Source: Dermatophagoides farinae (Eukaryota > Arthropoda > Arachnida > Sarcoptiformes > Pyroglyphidae). From it: a stretch of 64,000 bases of DNA. The stretch spans positions 744,001 to 808,000 of the forward strand of contig NC_134678.1 of the NCBI RefSeq assembly GCF_024713945.1, written 5' to 3'. Position numbers and translations under genes: made by a program. The notes under the pieces are model-generated. The model was not told the DNA's origin. It did not search any database and saw only the letters and a list, made by a program, of their open reading frames with translations. This document shows, one piece after another, positions 26,546 through 38,359 of this stretch; within the stretch, counting starts at the first letter, position 1, and every line of letters begins with the position of its first letter.

Positions 26546-29500
26546 TTTGTATTTCTACATTTTAGATTTAGAATAAGGATAAGGATAACAGCAGCAATCG
26601 AAAAACGAACGAAATGAAAATTGGGCGCCAAACTTACGCCAACAGAATAGAACAGAAAAAAAACATGGATTTTTTTTTTGTTTCTATTTGTTTCTTTTGT
26701 TATTTTGTGTTTGTTTTTGTATTTTTATATTTTTGATTTGATTTCATATATAAAAAGAAAAAAACAATACGTACACAGTGAATATTTTTTCATCATCAAA
26801 AAAGGTCAAAGGACAAATGATTGAACAGAAAAAAAAACAAAAAACAATAGTACAGAAAATCTAAACTTACAGATAGAAAAAAAATAAGCATCCGGATTCA
26901 TTACATTCATTCATTGAATCACGCGGTATTTTTTTTTTATCACTGTGCACAGATTCATTATCTTTAAATATTTCCTATGATATGAAGTCTGTGTGTAAAC
27001 AATAATTGTCAACCAATGATGATGATGTTTCAATGAATGAATCGAAGGAATTTTTTTTCGGTAAAATCTTATCATTCGATCATCACCATCATTGATGGCC
27101 AAAAAAAAACTACTACTTACTTGATTCCGACTTTGTGAAAAATAAAGCTGAAAAAGAAAACCCAAATAAACAGACAAACAAACAAACAAACAAACAAACG
27201 AAAAAAACCTGCCGATATAGCAACAGCAGCAGCAACCAAGAAGCTGGAAAAAAAATATATGAAAGAATCATGTGAAAGTTGATGCGTTTTTTGTTTTGTT
27301 TTATTTATTTTTTGTTGTTGTTGTTGTTGTTTCTCTCAGAGACATCTCATTGAGAGATGTATTTCGTGAGATTTTTGTTGTTGTTGTTGTTGTGTCGAGG
27401 TCCGATATTCAAAAAAAAAGAAATGATTTTCCAGCGAGAGAGAAGGAGAGAGAAAACATTAAACATTGAGATGAGATAACAGTGTGAGAGAAAGAAAAAA
27501 AAACCGGCCAAATTTGCTCGCAATAGGGGTAATGATGATGATGATGGAATTTCTTCTTTTTTTTTGATGAGGCTGCTCCTGGTAACGAAAGAGTCATATA
27601 TCGAATGATGATGATTATTTGATCATCATCATCAGCATCTTCATCGTCGTCGTCGTCGTCGTCGTTTTTGGTTCTCACCGGCCGCTTAAATTTCTTTTTT
27701 TTTTACCTTCAAATTTTCAATATTTCTCTGATATTTGAATGCAACGAAAACGAAAATGATGAAAAAAAAAAGAATTTGACCCTTATAAACATCGTCATCG
27801 TCATCATCAAAAGATTGCGATGACTATGAAGGGCTATAGATACTGTGTGTGTGTGTGCACTGGTGAGAAATTTGTTTTCACATCATCATCATCAATGCTC
27901 ATGCAAAAACATAAACATAAACATTTCGTTCATTTAATCTTTATTTTGTATCAAATGATGATGATGATGATGATGATCGAATTTTTTTTTGGCCAAGAAA
28001 GAAAAAGAAAAAGAAAACATTTGTGTGTCTGTGTGTGTGTGTTCATACGTATGTTATTCTCACACACATTCTTAATTACAGAATCACACAATGGAATGTT
28101 GACACACACACACACACACACAAAGAAACCAGAACTGAATTTCATCAAATTTTCAAGCCAACAACAACAACTACAATGAAAGATGATCAATAAAAGTGAA
28201 AAAAAATGACTGATGGTCAGTGATAATCATCATGTTTTTTTCATTCAAAAATTTTATGATTTTGTTTTATTTTAATCCTTCAAAAATATGAAAATATTCA
28301 TTATGTGTGTGTGTAGAATGAAATGAAATGAACCATAATAAATTATATAATAATAGCAGATGATGAGCTTTGTGTGCATATTTTCAAATGATTCATTCAC
28401 TCACTAGACTGATTGATTGATTGGCTAGCCTCGAGGCTAAAATATTTGTGTGTGTGTGTGTAATGAAATGAAATGAAAAAAAATTTAAATCCCTAATAAT
28501 GATCCATATTTAAAAAATAAAGTGATTGACAATATGAATCGAGCTATTGAATGAAAGATTATCGTAATTAACTGAAAAAAAACTACCCTGACTGACCGGT
28601 AGGTAGGTAAGCAGATAGGTATGTGTGATTGATCATTGGGTCCCATTCAGATTTATTTTCTTTCTTTGTTAAATATTCCCAATGGATCGATTGATTTACA
28701 TATATACGTTTGTTTTTTTTTTTTTTTTTTTTGAAAACATTTTGTACACTTGTTGCTGGTTATTGCAATTGATTATTGATTGATTATGGAAAATGGGAAA
28801 AAAAAGGATTTTTTCCGACATGATAATCATCATCGTCATCATCATCATGATCCATGATCAAACAACAAATCAATCAATCAATCGATCGAATTGGAAAATG
28901 AAAAAAATCTTTTCTCACTATCTCAATCTGAACACATACAAAATTCGTTGTTTTGATCACACACATGCATGTTTGATGACATATTGATCATTGACATGTT
29001 TTTTTTCAGTCAGAGTCGGCTAACGAGTGAACGATTGACAACAACAAAATGATTTTTTTTTGTGTGTGTTCATGTTCATTATTGTGTCATGTACAAAATG
29101 GACAAGAAAACAAAAATGAAAAAAGCGTGAACACACACACACACGCACAAACAGCAAAATATCGAATGTTCAATCAATCAGCAGGAATCCTAAACGAAAC
29201 AAGAATCATAGAAATTCGGTCCACCGAACAACAACAACGAGAACTGAAACTGGCTTGTTCACTACACCATAATTAGCTTGAATATGAAGAAATGAATGCA
29301 AAATAAAAATCAATTTCAATGAAAGTGAATAATATTTTTCTGGTCTTATTCTTATGAATTTAAAATCAAAAATTTGATCAAAATTTGACCACTAAATCGA
29401 TTTATACACGATGAAAATGAAATCAGCCTTTTAATGGTCATCGTTATTTTTTTCAATACATACACAATAACAAATTAATTGATTTCACTCTCTACACCGT

Positions 29501-30901
29501 GTACGCATCGATTATTTTTTTTTTCATCGTCATTTCAACAATAAAAAAGAAGAAGGAGAAGAAAGAATCAATTCCATTCATAGGTGCGATATAATTCGTG
29601 AAAAGAAAAAAAAAATCTAACGTGCGCCATCCACCATCACCACATCACAGGGAAAGAGAGAGAGAGAGAGAAAAGGCAAGAAAATGGCTGAACAACAAGG
29701 GAAAAAAATGAAATTATGTAATAGCTCGACTACTGGTTTGATGGCTTGATGATGTATGGATGGCTGACTATGGCCAAATCATTAATTCGAGATCCATATT
29801 GCCATTATCATCATTCATTCATCTACCCAAAAAAAAAAAAAAAAAAAATATTGAATTGAATAGCCTATATAGCCACGATAATTGATGATAATTGACCAAG
29901 TAAAGACTTGACTTTTTGGCTTGGTTTGAAGGCCATTCATTCATTCATTCATGGGTTGTTGTTGTTCAAATGAAAAACCATTATTATGATGATGATAATT
30001 ATAATCATCGTCATCGTCATTAACACATTCAATTCGATCCAAGAAAAAGAAAAAAGACCAAAATTCACCACAATCGTTCGTTCGTTCTTGTCAATCAATG
30101 AATAAAAATGATTCTCGAAACAATAGATGAGCAACAAAAACAACAAAAAAAAACGAAAAAGAAAAATTCATTTTGTTCAAAACATTAGTGTGAACAACAA
30201 CAACAACAACAACATGGAAGAATTTTTTTTTCTTCCAACCCATATTCCATTCGGTCTGGTTTTTTCTGTTGTCGTTATTGTTGTTGTTGTTGTTGTTCCG
30301 ATTTCTTTTAGGGTAAAAAAAAATGTGCGAAAAAAAACATCATGCTTAAAGTGATTCAAAGATGTGTGAATGATGTGTGTGTGTGTGTGTGTATGGCGGC
30401 AGACACTGAATCAAAATACAACGACAACAACAACAACAAATTCCATTCGAATGAATAACAAGGAACAGACAAAACAAAGTGGAACAAAAACACACACACA
30501 CACACCAATACAATAACAATGTTCTGTTGTATATATATTTGTGTGGTGTAATGAAAAAAATTGGCGATAAATTTTATTTTTTTGAAAGTTTTTCTCTTTC
30601 TTTTTCTCAAATCGATTTGTTTTTGTAATTTTTTTATTTTTAAAAACAAAAAATTTTCTCTCTTTCATTTTTCGCCACAAAAGTTGTCGGAAGTAATACG
30701 CATTTGATGACGATAATGACGAAGTATCACTCATCACTTATATATATATATAGAAAAAAAAGAAGTTAAATTTGGAATCAAGAAACGCACGCACACACAC
30801 AAACACTGAAAAAAAATTCAATCAATCAATCAATCAATTGATTTTATTCCGTGATTGATTGATTGAACTATTTTCCCATTTGCTATTTCGGTTTTATGGT
30901 C

Positions 30902-30934
30902 TATAAATACCTCGTTTTGAATTCAAATTCAGTC
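30902..30934 (+). promoter_or_regulatory. Candidate core promoter: TATA box plus initiator
   Basis: TATAAATA occupies 30902-30909 and TCAGTC occupies 30929-30934. The initiator A (30931) is 29 nt from the first T of the TATA box, the spacing expected for an arthropod RNA polymerase II promoter with a TCAGTY initiator. The nearest downstream gene is CHAC2, whose start codon is about 985 bp away, so this could be its promoter with a long or spliced leader, or a separate non-coding transcript. No DPE-like match was seen. Confidence 0.5.
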
Positions 30935-31048
30935 GATCAAATAGATAATTTAAATTTTTGAAATTTTTTCATAAACAAAAAAAAATATAGACAGAATTTT
31001 TAATCGCGCCATTTTTTGTTTAAAATTTTTTTTAAACCGATATAATAT

Positions 31049-31063
31049 CGCCATCTATTGGCG
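31049..31063. promoter_or_regulatory. CTCF-like motif / short hairpin
   Basis: The 15-mer CGCCATCTATTGGCG reads CGCCAATAGATGGCG on the other strand. That resembles the core CCASYAGRKGGC of CTCF sites except for A instead of C/G at one position. It also folds into a short stem (CGCCA/TGGCG). It lies between the candidate promoter and CHAC2. Confidence 0.3.
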
Positions 31064-31915
31064 TTTTGTGTGAAATAAATACATTCGAATTTTTTATTAA
31101 AATCATATATACATTGATTATGTGCCATTGATTGATATATTCATCATCATCAATTCTACTATTCATTCGAGTTTGTAACATCGAAAGAATGTGACCAAAT
31201 TATTATCATCATCGTCGTCGGCACGTTTTAGGCATGATCATCATCATTGATTATAATGTGCAGACACATTATCACATGTGACATATATAAAAAAAAATGG
31301 GTAGATAGTGCTGCCATCGTTTTTTGGTGATTTTTTTTGTTTATAACCCATCGAAATTCATGTATGTCAAATGTATGCAATAACAACAAAAACCAGCTAT
31401 ATATTTCGCACATAGACACACAAAATTATATACAAATGCTCGAAATTTTTGGCTTGATACAAATTGTTCAATGCCGTATTACATATACGTTGTTGTTGTT
31501 GTTGATGATGTTGTTATTGGTGGCATTTCATTAAAAAACGGACTCATTAAACATCATATGAGTTATAATTTTTGAAGAATATCAATGATGGCATACCGAT
31601 CATGATAATTCAACCTTCATCTTTCAATCAATCATTCATTCATCATCATCATCATCATCATCATCATTTTTAGTAGTTAATATTCAATTTAGATTTAGAA
31701 TCTTTTTTTTTTGTTTTTAATTTCATTTCACGTCTCAATATTCAAAGCAATCGTTTCATCATCAAAAGTTCAAGTTCATGATTGAATTTTTTTGTTTTGT
31801 TTTTTTTTCATTACATTACATCCATCATTCGTAGAAGTTGTTGTTGTTGGTAGTAGTGGTGGTGGTGGTGGTGGTTTTTTTCCCTTGGCAATAGATTTTT
31901 TTATTATTTTTGGAA

Positions 31916-32714
31916 ATGGCCAATGAAACGGTATGGGTATTTGCTTATGGATCATTAATTTGGAATCCTGGTTTTGAATATAAAAATGTAATCGTTGGCT
32001 ATATCAGTGGATATTCAAGAAGATTTTATCAAGGTAGTGATCAACATCGTGGTTCACCTGAATCGGTAATCTATTTTATTTTGTTGATTTTAAAACATTT
32101 CTAATGGAAATTTTTCATTTCGAAAATTATTATAGCTTGGTCGTGTGGCCACTTTGGTCGAAGATGAACAAGGTTTCACCTGGGGATTAGCCTATTTAAT
32201 TGCAGATGACCAAAAAGCATTAGAATATTTAAAACAACGTGAATCCAGTATCGGTGGTTATACAACGATAATGACAAAATTTTATCCAAAAGATTCACGT
32301 ATTAAAGAATCAATACAGACCTTGGTTTATATTGCATTACCATGTAATCGATTATTTCTTGGCCATAGCCCACAAATAGCCGCCGATATTGCTCAATCAA
32401 AAGGATTTTGTGGCCATAATGTTGAATATCTATCAAAATTGGTTGCATTCATGAAAATTGAATTGCCCAATATTGTTGATGAACATCTACAACAATTAGA
32501 ATTGGAAGTGAAACAAATTTTACAACAAAATAATCCAAATTTACTAAACTATTTTACCGATGCAATCAATTCATGGCTAAATAGTGATATATTAAGTTTA
32601 ATGGAAGATATAAATGATTCATTCAAAATGACCATTAAACCATCATTCATCAATAGACAAATGATTGACAATGTGCCTAAAAAACAACAATTACGTTGTA
32701 TGATTAAGTATTGA
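31916..32714 (+). CDS. CHAC2: Glutathione-specific gamma-glutamylcyclotransferase, ChaC family
   Basis: Cytosolic enzyme that splits glutathione into 5-oxoproline and cysteinyl-glycine. Exons are 31916-32065 and 32136-32714 (phase 0), giving 242 aa. The substrate loop YGSLIWNP is at the N-terminus, followed by GYSRRFYQGS with DQHRG, which match CHAC proteins closely. The family catalytic glutamate is most likely in LKQRESSIGGY. Vertebrate CHAC2 is about 184 aa, so this protein has a C-terminal extension of roughly 50 residues of unknown role. The start ATG is the first in frame after an upstream stop-rich leader. A 70-nt intron separates the exons. CHAC2 is preferred over the stress-induced CHAC1 by overall resemblance; the distinction is not certain. 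Confidence 0.92.
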
Positions 32715-32776
32715 TTTAGGAAATTTATTTTTCTTCGTATACGAATTCATTTATGTGTGTGTGTTCAAACAAATTT

Positions 32777-32782
32777 AATAAA
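32777..32782 (+). terminator. Polyadenylation signal of CHAC2
   Basis: AATAAA 62 nt after the CHAC2 stop codon and before the SNAPC3 start, in AT-rich DNA. It is the only plausible poly(A) signal in the 339-bp gap between the two genes. Confidence 0.55.
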
Positions 32783-33053
32783 AAAAAATTATTTTTCAAT
32801 TCTAAATGAATCTAATATGGATTAGGATTTTCAAAAAAAAAAAATTTATCTATTTTTCAATTTTTCTTTGTAAAAATAATTAAAAAAAAAATTTTTTTGT
32901 GAATCTGGAAAATTTTTTCGGAAAGCACTTTTCGATCGATTGAAAAAAACTTTTCGGGAAAACCATGAAATTTCGTTTTCATATTTTCATATTTTGTTTT
33001 CATATTCGAAATTTTTTTTTTTGTTTTTCAAATCATTGATAACATAACCAGCC

Positions 33054-34190
33054 ATGGATCATCATGAAATTAAAACTTTATTATCATCATCATTATCACC
33101 ATGTCCAGTATTTGTTTCGAATATGAAAATTTCCGTTAAAGAATTTATTGAAAAATGGAAAAATCATTTGTCTAAAGAATTGTCATGGATCGATCATCAT
33201 GATCAAACTGAATTGACCGTAAATCAATTGGGTAGGCCATTGCAATTTGTCAAAACATTGGAACAAAATCATGATCTGGATGAATTTATCGATACATTGA
33301 TCAAAGATGGTGCAAATCTAAATGTAGCGGTTGGAACATCGGAAACGAAATTTGATGCTCAACGTCATTCGAAACAAAAATATCGTCATAAATGGCTAAA
33401 TAAAATGGTCGATATCAAAGATAAACATACGGATCAATGTGATCACCATAATCCATTGGCCGTATTGACCGTACAAATATTTCGTCCAGTATATAAACAT
33501 TCATCGAAAATAAAGCTACTACTTGATCGTGAATATGAAATACTTTCCTGTCAAAAATTGTCCGTTTTACGTGATTCTTATTTCTGTATATCCGATATGA
33601 TACATCAGGCTGATTATAGTGAACATCCTGAAGTGTCGGTGCCAAAAAAAATGAAAACACATGAAAAAATTGGCTTATTCATCATTGAGAATACTTTTTA
33701 TTATGATGATCGTTTTGAATTGGAATCATTCGACACAATTTTCGATTGGACCAAACAATCATCACACTCAGTGAAAAAATCAGATTGTTTTGAAAAAAAA
33801 TCAATGACTAGCACACGTTTTGAAGATCTAGAAATTCGTCTAGGCTATCCATATGTTTATATGCATCGTGGTAATTGTGAACATTTACTGGTATTCACTG
33901 ATATACGACTATATGTGCCGAAAATTGAATCCATCACGGCGGATAATTATCCACGATTTACAATGATGGAAGATATTATTACGACCAAATGTCAAATGTG
34001 TCAATTATATTCAGCCAAATGGTTAACAATGGATAATAAACGTTTGCCATTATCGCCATATTATTTTTGTCATAATTGTTTTGTTACATTTAATTATGAT
34101 CAAGATTTACAAAAAATTGGTTCATTCCGTGCTTTCCATTACTTTGGGATATTAATTGAAAAAAAAACATTTCATTTATTCAATTTCTAA
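33054..34190 (+). CDS. SNAPC3: snRNA-activating protein complex subunit 3 (SNAP50)
   Basis: DNA-binding subunit of SNAPc, which recognises the proximal sequence element of snRNA promoters and recruits RNA polymerase II or III. The frame is a single exon of 378 aa. The C-terminal half carries family hallmarks: IENTFYYDD, LEIRLGYPYVYMHRGNCEH, then LLVFTDIRLY, and a zinc-binding region with KCQMCQ and FCHNCF. The C-terminus after YDQDLQKIGSFRAF matches the end of known SNAPC3 proteins and then adds a short Phe/Lys-rich tail, so the last codons might be intron read-through; no better splice was found. The N-terminal 150 residues are poorly conserved, as usual. It converges with Hsp90, with 280 bp between the stop codons. 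Confidence 0.92.
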   Translation: MDHHEIKTLLSSSLSPCPVFVSNMKISVKEFIEKWKNHLSKELSWIDHHDQTELTVNQLGRPLQFVKTLEQNHDLDEFIDTLIKDGANLNVAVGTSETKFDAQRHSKQKYRHKWLNKMVDIKDKHTDQCDHHNPLAVLTVQIFRPVYKHSSKIKLLLDREYEILSCQKLSVLRDSYFCISDMIHQADYSEHPEVSVPKKMKTHEKIGLFIIENTFYYDDRFELESFDTIFDWTKQSSHSVKKSDCFEKKSMTSTRFEDLEIRLGYPYVYMHRGNCEHLLVFTDIRLYVPKIESITADNYPRFTMMEDIITTKCQMCQLYSAKWLTMDNKRLPLSPYYFCHNCFVTFNYDQDLQKIGSFRAFHYFGILIEKKTFHLFNF

Positions 34191-34470
34191 TTATTTTTAT
34201 TCAAAAGTGGATTATCATTTCAAATTACAAAATGTTTTTCAATTTCAAATCAATCAATTAAATTTTTTTTTTTTGCAGATATTTTGGATAGATAATGAAA
34301 TAGTGGTAAATGTTTGTTTTTTTGTTTTGTTGTTTAAAAAAGGTAAGTGGTGTGTGTGTATGGAGAATGAGAAAAAATAAAAAGTGTTTCTGTGTATTAA
34401 ATGTTTGTGTGAAAGTTTAAATGAATGAGAAATTTTTAAAAAAAAGCAAGAAAATGTTTAAATGAAATTT

Positions 34471-36627
34471 TTAATCAACTTCTTCCATACGTGAAACATC
34501 AGCAGCTTGAGCTTGACTATCCGGTACGGTTGGTTCATCGATAACATCACCACCATCATCGACAACAGTATCATCTTCATCGATACCGAGGCCAAGTTTA
34601 ATCATACGATAAATACGTGAAGCATGTGTTTGTGGATCTTCCAAACCGAAACCAGAACAAAGCAATGCAGTTTCGAACAAAAGATTGACCAAATCTTTGA
34701 CAGATTTATCATTTTTATCGATTTCAACTTTTTGTCGAAGTTTTTCCACAACTGGATGATCAGGATTGATTTCCAAATTTTTCTTGGCTGCCATATATCC
34801 CATTGTGGATGAATCACGTAGAGCCTGAGCTTTCATGATACGTTCCATATTGGCACTCCAACCATATTGGCTAGTAACAATACAACATGGTGATGATACC
34901 AAACGATTTGAGACCAATACTTTTTCAACTTTTTTATCCAAAATATCTTTCATTGCTTTACAGAGATCTTCAAAACGTTTTTTATCTTCTTCAAGTTTCT
35001 TCTTTTCAGCTTCATCTTCTGGCAATTCCAAACCTTCTTTGGTGACCGATACCAATGTTTTACCATCATATTCTTTCAATTGTTGTACACAATATTCATC
35101 GATTGGATCCACCATATAGATTACTTCATAGCCACGTTTGCAGACACGTTCAACGAATGCTGAATGAGCTACGATATCGCGTGATTCACCAGTAATGAAA
35201 TAGATATGTTTCTGATTTTCTTTAATACGTGAAACATAATCCTTCAGCGAGCACAATTCATCACCCGATGATGATGTATGATAACGCAATAGATCGGCCA
35301 ATTTTTTGCGATTAGTAGTATCTTCATGGATGCCCAATTTGATGTTCTTGCTAAATTGTTCATAGAATTTTTTAAATTGTTCTTTATCATCATTCAATTC
35401 TTCGAACAATTCCAAACATTTCTTGACCAAATTTTTGCGAATAACTTTCAAAATTTTATTCTGTTGAAGCATTTCACGTGAGATGTTCAATGGCAAATCT
35501 TCACTATCGACAACACCTTTGATGAAATTCAAATATTCGGGAATCAATTCTTCACAATTTTCCATGATGAATACACGTCGTACATACAATTTGATGTTGT
35601 TTTTTTGTTTTTTATTCTCAAATAAATCGAATGGTGCACGTTTCGGTATGAACAATAGGGCACGGAATTCCAATTGACCTTCAACAGAAAAATGTTTGAC
35701 AGCCAAATGTTCATCCCAATCATTGGTAAGGCTTTTATAAAATTCACCATATTCTTCTTGACTGATTTCATCGGGATTACGCATCCAAAGCGGTTTGGTT
35801 TTGTTCAATTCTTCTTCATCATTATATTTTTCTTTGATTGTTTTCTTTTTTGATTTTTTCTCTTTTTCTTCATCAACATCTTCAATTTTGGCTTCATCAG
35901 TTTCTTTTTTTTCTTCACCATCTTTTTCTTTATCATCATCAGCAGCAGTTTCTTCTTCATCATCAGAGATTTCTTTTTCACGTTCTTTTTGGACCATCAA
36001 TTTGATTGGATAAGCAATAAATTGTGAATGTTTTTTGACAATTTCTTTAATACGACGTTCTTCACCATATTCAATTTGATCTTCTTTCAAATGAAGGATG
36101 ATTTTCGTACCACGACCCAATTGTTCACCAGTATCCGGTCGAATAGTGAATGAACCGCCAGCCGATGATTCCCAAATATATTGTTCATCATCATTATGTT
36201 TGGAATGAACAGTAACCTTATCGGCAACCAAATAGCCAGAATAGAAACCGACACCAAATTGGCCAATCATCGAGATATCAGCACCAGCTTGCAAGGCTTC
36301 CATAAATGCTTTCGTACCAGATTTAGCGATAGTACCAAGATTATTGATCATATCGGCTTTTGTCATACCAATACCGGTATCGATGATTGTCAAGGTTTTT
36401 TCATCTTTATTCGGAATGATACGAATATACAAATCTTTTTGTTCACCCAATTTACTTGGATCAGTCAATGATTCATAACGAATTTTATCCAACGCATCCG
36501 ATGAATTCGAAATCAATTCACGAAGAAATATTTCTTTGTTACTATAAAATGTATTGATGATCAAGCTCATAAGCTGAGCAATTTCGGCTTGAAAAGCAAA
36601 AGTTTCGATTTCTTGTTCTTCAGGCAT
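34471..36627 (-). CDS. Hsp90: Cytosolic heat shock protein 90
   Basis: ATP-dependent chaperone for kinases, receptors and other clients. One uninterrupted 718-aa frame, the usual length for cytosolic Hsp90. The N-terminal ATPase shows [25 protein letters not shown] and [15 protein letters not shown]. The middle domain has [13 protein letters not shown]. The charged D/E/K linker is at about residues 215-265. The C-terminus ends in MEEVD, the TPR co-chaperone docking motif of cytosolic forms, so it is not Grp94 or TRAP1. The coding part has no intron, as is common for heat-inducible genes. A TATA box and a three-unit heat shock element lie about 210-250 bp upstream. The leader between the TATA box and ATG is about 180 nt; a 5' UTR intron like that of fly Hsp83 was not seen. 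Confidence 0.98.
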   Translation of the reverse strand: MPEEQEIETFAFQAEIAQLMSLIINTFYSNKEIFLRELISNSSDALDKIRYESLTDPSKLGEQKDLYIRIIPNKDEKTLTIIDTGIGMTKADMINNLGTIAKSGTKAFMEALQAGADISMIGQFGVGFYSGYLVADKVTVHSKHNDDEQYIWESSAGGSFTIRPDTGEQLGRGTKIILHLKEDQIEYGEERRIKEIVKKHSQFIAYPIKLMVQKEREKEISDDEEETAADDDKEKDGEEKKETDEAKIEDVDEEKEKKSKKKTIKEKYNDEEELNKTKPLWMRNPDEISQEEYGEFYKSLTNDWDEHLAVKHFSVEGQLEFRALLFIPKRAPFDLFENKKQKNNIKLYVRRVFIMENCEELIPEYLNFIKGVVDSEDLPLNISREMLQQNKILKVIRKNLVKKCLELFEELNDDKEQFKKFYEQFSKNIKLGIHEDTTNRKKLADLLRYHTSSSGDELCSLKDYVSRIKENQKHIYFITGESRDIVAHSAFVERVCKRGYEVIYMVDPIDEYCVQQLKEYDGKTLVSVTKEGLELPEDEAEKKKLEEDKKRFEDLCKAMKDILDKKVEKVLVSNRLVSSPCCIVTSQYGWSANMERIMKAQALRDSSTMGYMAAKKNLEINPDHPVVEKLRQKVEIDKNDKSVKDLVNLLFETALLCSGFGLEDPQTHASRIYRMIKLGLGIDEDDTVVDDGGDVIDEPTVPDSQAQAADVSRMEEVD

Positions 36628-36834
36628 GATGAATTTTTTTTAGACAGAATAGATTCGAGATACAATATATAAAATTTAAATCACGAAAATTTTTTTAAAA
36701 AAATGATGAAGAAAAAACGTTTCAATTCGAACAATGGAGTGAAAAATGATGAAAAAAAAACGAACAATGTGCAATCGAAACGAAGCAAAAAAAAAAAGAA
36801 TAAATGGTGGAAGTGTGCGTGCAGTGTGCATGTG

Positions 36835-36844
36835 CTTTTATATA
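36835..36844 (-). promoter_or_regulatory. TATA box of Hsp90
   Basis: On the minus strand this reads TATATAAAAG, a strong TATA box. Transcription should start near 36814, leaving a leader of about 185 nt before the ATG. Confidence 0.75.
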
Positions 36845-36861
36845 AACGGCCAGATGAATGT

Positions 36862-36874
36862 TTCTAGAAAATTC
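36862..36874 (-). promoter_or_regulatory. Heat shock element of Hsp90
   Basis: TTCTAGAAAATTC: three perfect alternating units TTC-nn-GAA-nn-TTC, the consensus site for trimeric heat shock factor. It sits 17 nt upstream of the TATA box, the usual place for HSF control. A fourth GAA (36856-36858) is present but out of register by one base. Confidence 0.8.
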
Positions 36875-36949
36875 TACTCTATTGTCGAACATTACATTAC
36901 ATGCGGTTTTCTATTGGCAACACATTCAGTCATCATCATATATGAATAA

Positions 36950-38359
36950 TCTGTAATGTTGAAATTAATTGAAATTTACCGATTATCGATTTGTAATTAT
37001 CATTTTTCCAATTGTCCTTATTATTCAAACATTTAATAATCAGTAGATAATTGATAATTATCAATAATTTTATTTTCAAGATAAATTTTAAATCACCAAA
37101 TACACTAGTATATGAACAGGACCAGAAAAAGAAGGCGTAAACATTGACAAGCAATGCTACTAGCTGTTGTACGTGTGTACTACTACTACTACTACAATAT
37201 ATACATATCGCTTGTAACATTTAAATGTGTCCTTTTCATATATGAGATGATGAAAATTTAAATTTGAAACTTGGCCTTCTGATTGATTGATTTTAGCTTT
37301 ATAAAACATAAATAAATAAATAAATCGATCGATCGTTTTTTTATTCAATTCTTTTTTTTTATTATTATACAAATAAAAAAATATATAAGAAGCAAAAAAA
37401 AAAATTCATTTCCATCCTTTTCACACAATTGTTCATTTTTTTTTTGTTTTGTTTTGTGTTGAAAAAAATTGTTGTTGTTGTCGCTGGACAGAAGAAAACA
37501 TCGATGCTCGTAGTATGCAATGAATGAATGAATGAGACAAAAGAATTTTGTTGATAATGGCTCATTTCGATTGGATTGATTGTTTTGTTTTGTGTGTGTG
37601 TGTGTTTTTTTTCAATACATTGAAATTTTCTGTCGTCTAAGCTAAACGAAACCAAAAAAAAAAAAAAAAAAAAATCAGACCATTATAATCATCATTGAAA
37701 AAAATGTAGAAAATAGAAAATTGTTACATTAATCAATATATGCAGAATGCAGAATAAAAAGAATAATATAATATATATTTGTATGTATTTGTGTGTTTGA
37801 ACAAAATCTTGGTAATAGAGAAAAAAAAATAAAATGAAAAAGTAGAAATATAGAAGAAGAAGAAGAAAATATGAAAAAGTTAGAAGAAAACAAAATAGAA
37901 ATATTAGTTTAGTGAGTAGATTAGGATTATTCTGGTTATTGTAAGGTCTGTGTGTGTTTGTGTGTGTAGAATTTTTTTTTTTAAAGAATATTTTGAAATT
38001 TGTAAATTTGTCAAGACAGAAAAAAAAGATAGGCACATATTTGTTTGTGTGTGTATGTGTGTGTGTGGATGTGAAAATTTTGTTTTTTTGTTTTTGTTTT
38101 TGTTTCAATATAAGATTTCAAGTAGATAAAATTGTTTAGCAAAAAAAAAAAAAAAAATAGAATAGAATTGTAGAAATTGAGAAAAAAAATACAAGCATAC
38201 AATCGGCAACGAATCATTTCATTCATCAATTCGTTGTAGAATTTTCGTGGAGCAATCAGTATATATTATATTATAATTATAAAGATTGAGTATCTCAGGC
38301 ATAATTGTTGATAATTGATTGTTGGACAGCAAATCGAATCAATTGATCGAAAAAAAAAA
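36950..38359. other. Spacer between Hsp90 promoter and Syncrip 3' end
   Basis: No coding exon is supportable. The right-hand part presumably holds the Syncrip 3' UTR (minus strand). The rest is A/T homopolymers, including A21 at 37654-37674, CA repeats and frames of low complexity. Confidence 0.6.

Larger units (their letters stand above)
24831..30900. other. Gene-poor region downstream of Delta
   Basis: No coding exon with recognisable content was found on either strand. The DNA is filled with (TG)n, (CA)n, (ATC)n and (AAAC)n repeats and homopolymers. Notable items are the 78-bp TG tract at 25343-25420, the T11-G7 run at 24888-24905, an inverted repeat at 26529-26545 and a weak TATA-plus-ACAGTG arrangement near 26747-26780. 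Confidence 0.65.

Noticed and set aside
27340-27362. Small inverted repeat ACATCTC/GAGATGT flanked by two GTT repeats
   Set aside because: Seven-bp stem with short loop between microsatellites; expected by chance in this much sequence.
35795-36013. Antisense frames within Hsp90
   Set aside because: Shadows of the Hsp90 coding strand, Ser/Phe-rich because of the charged linker.
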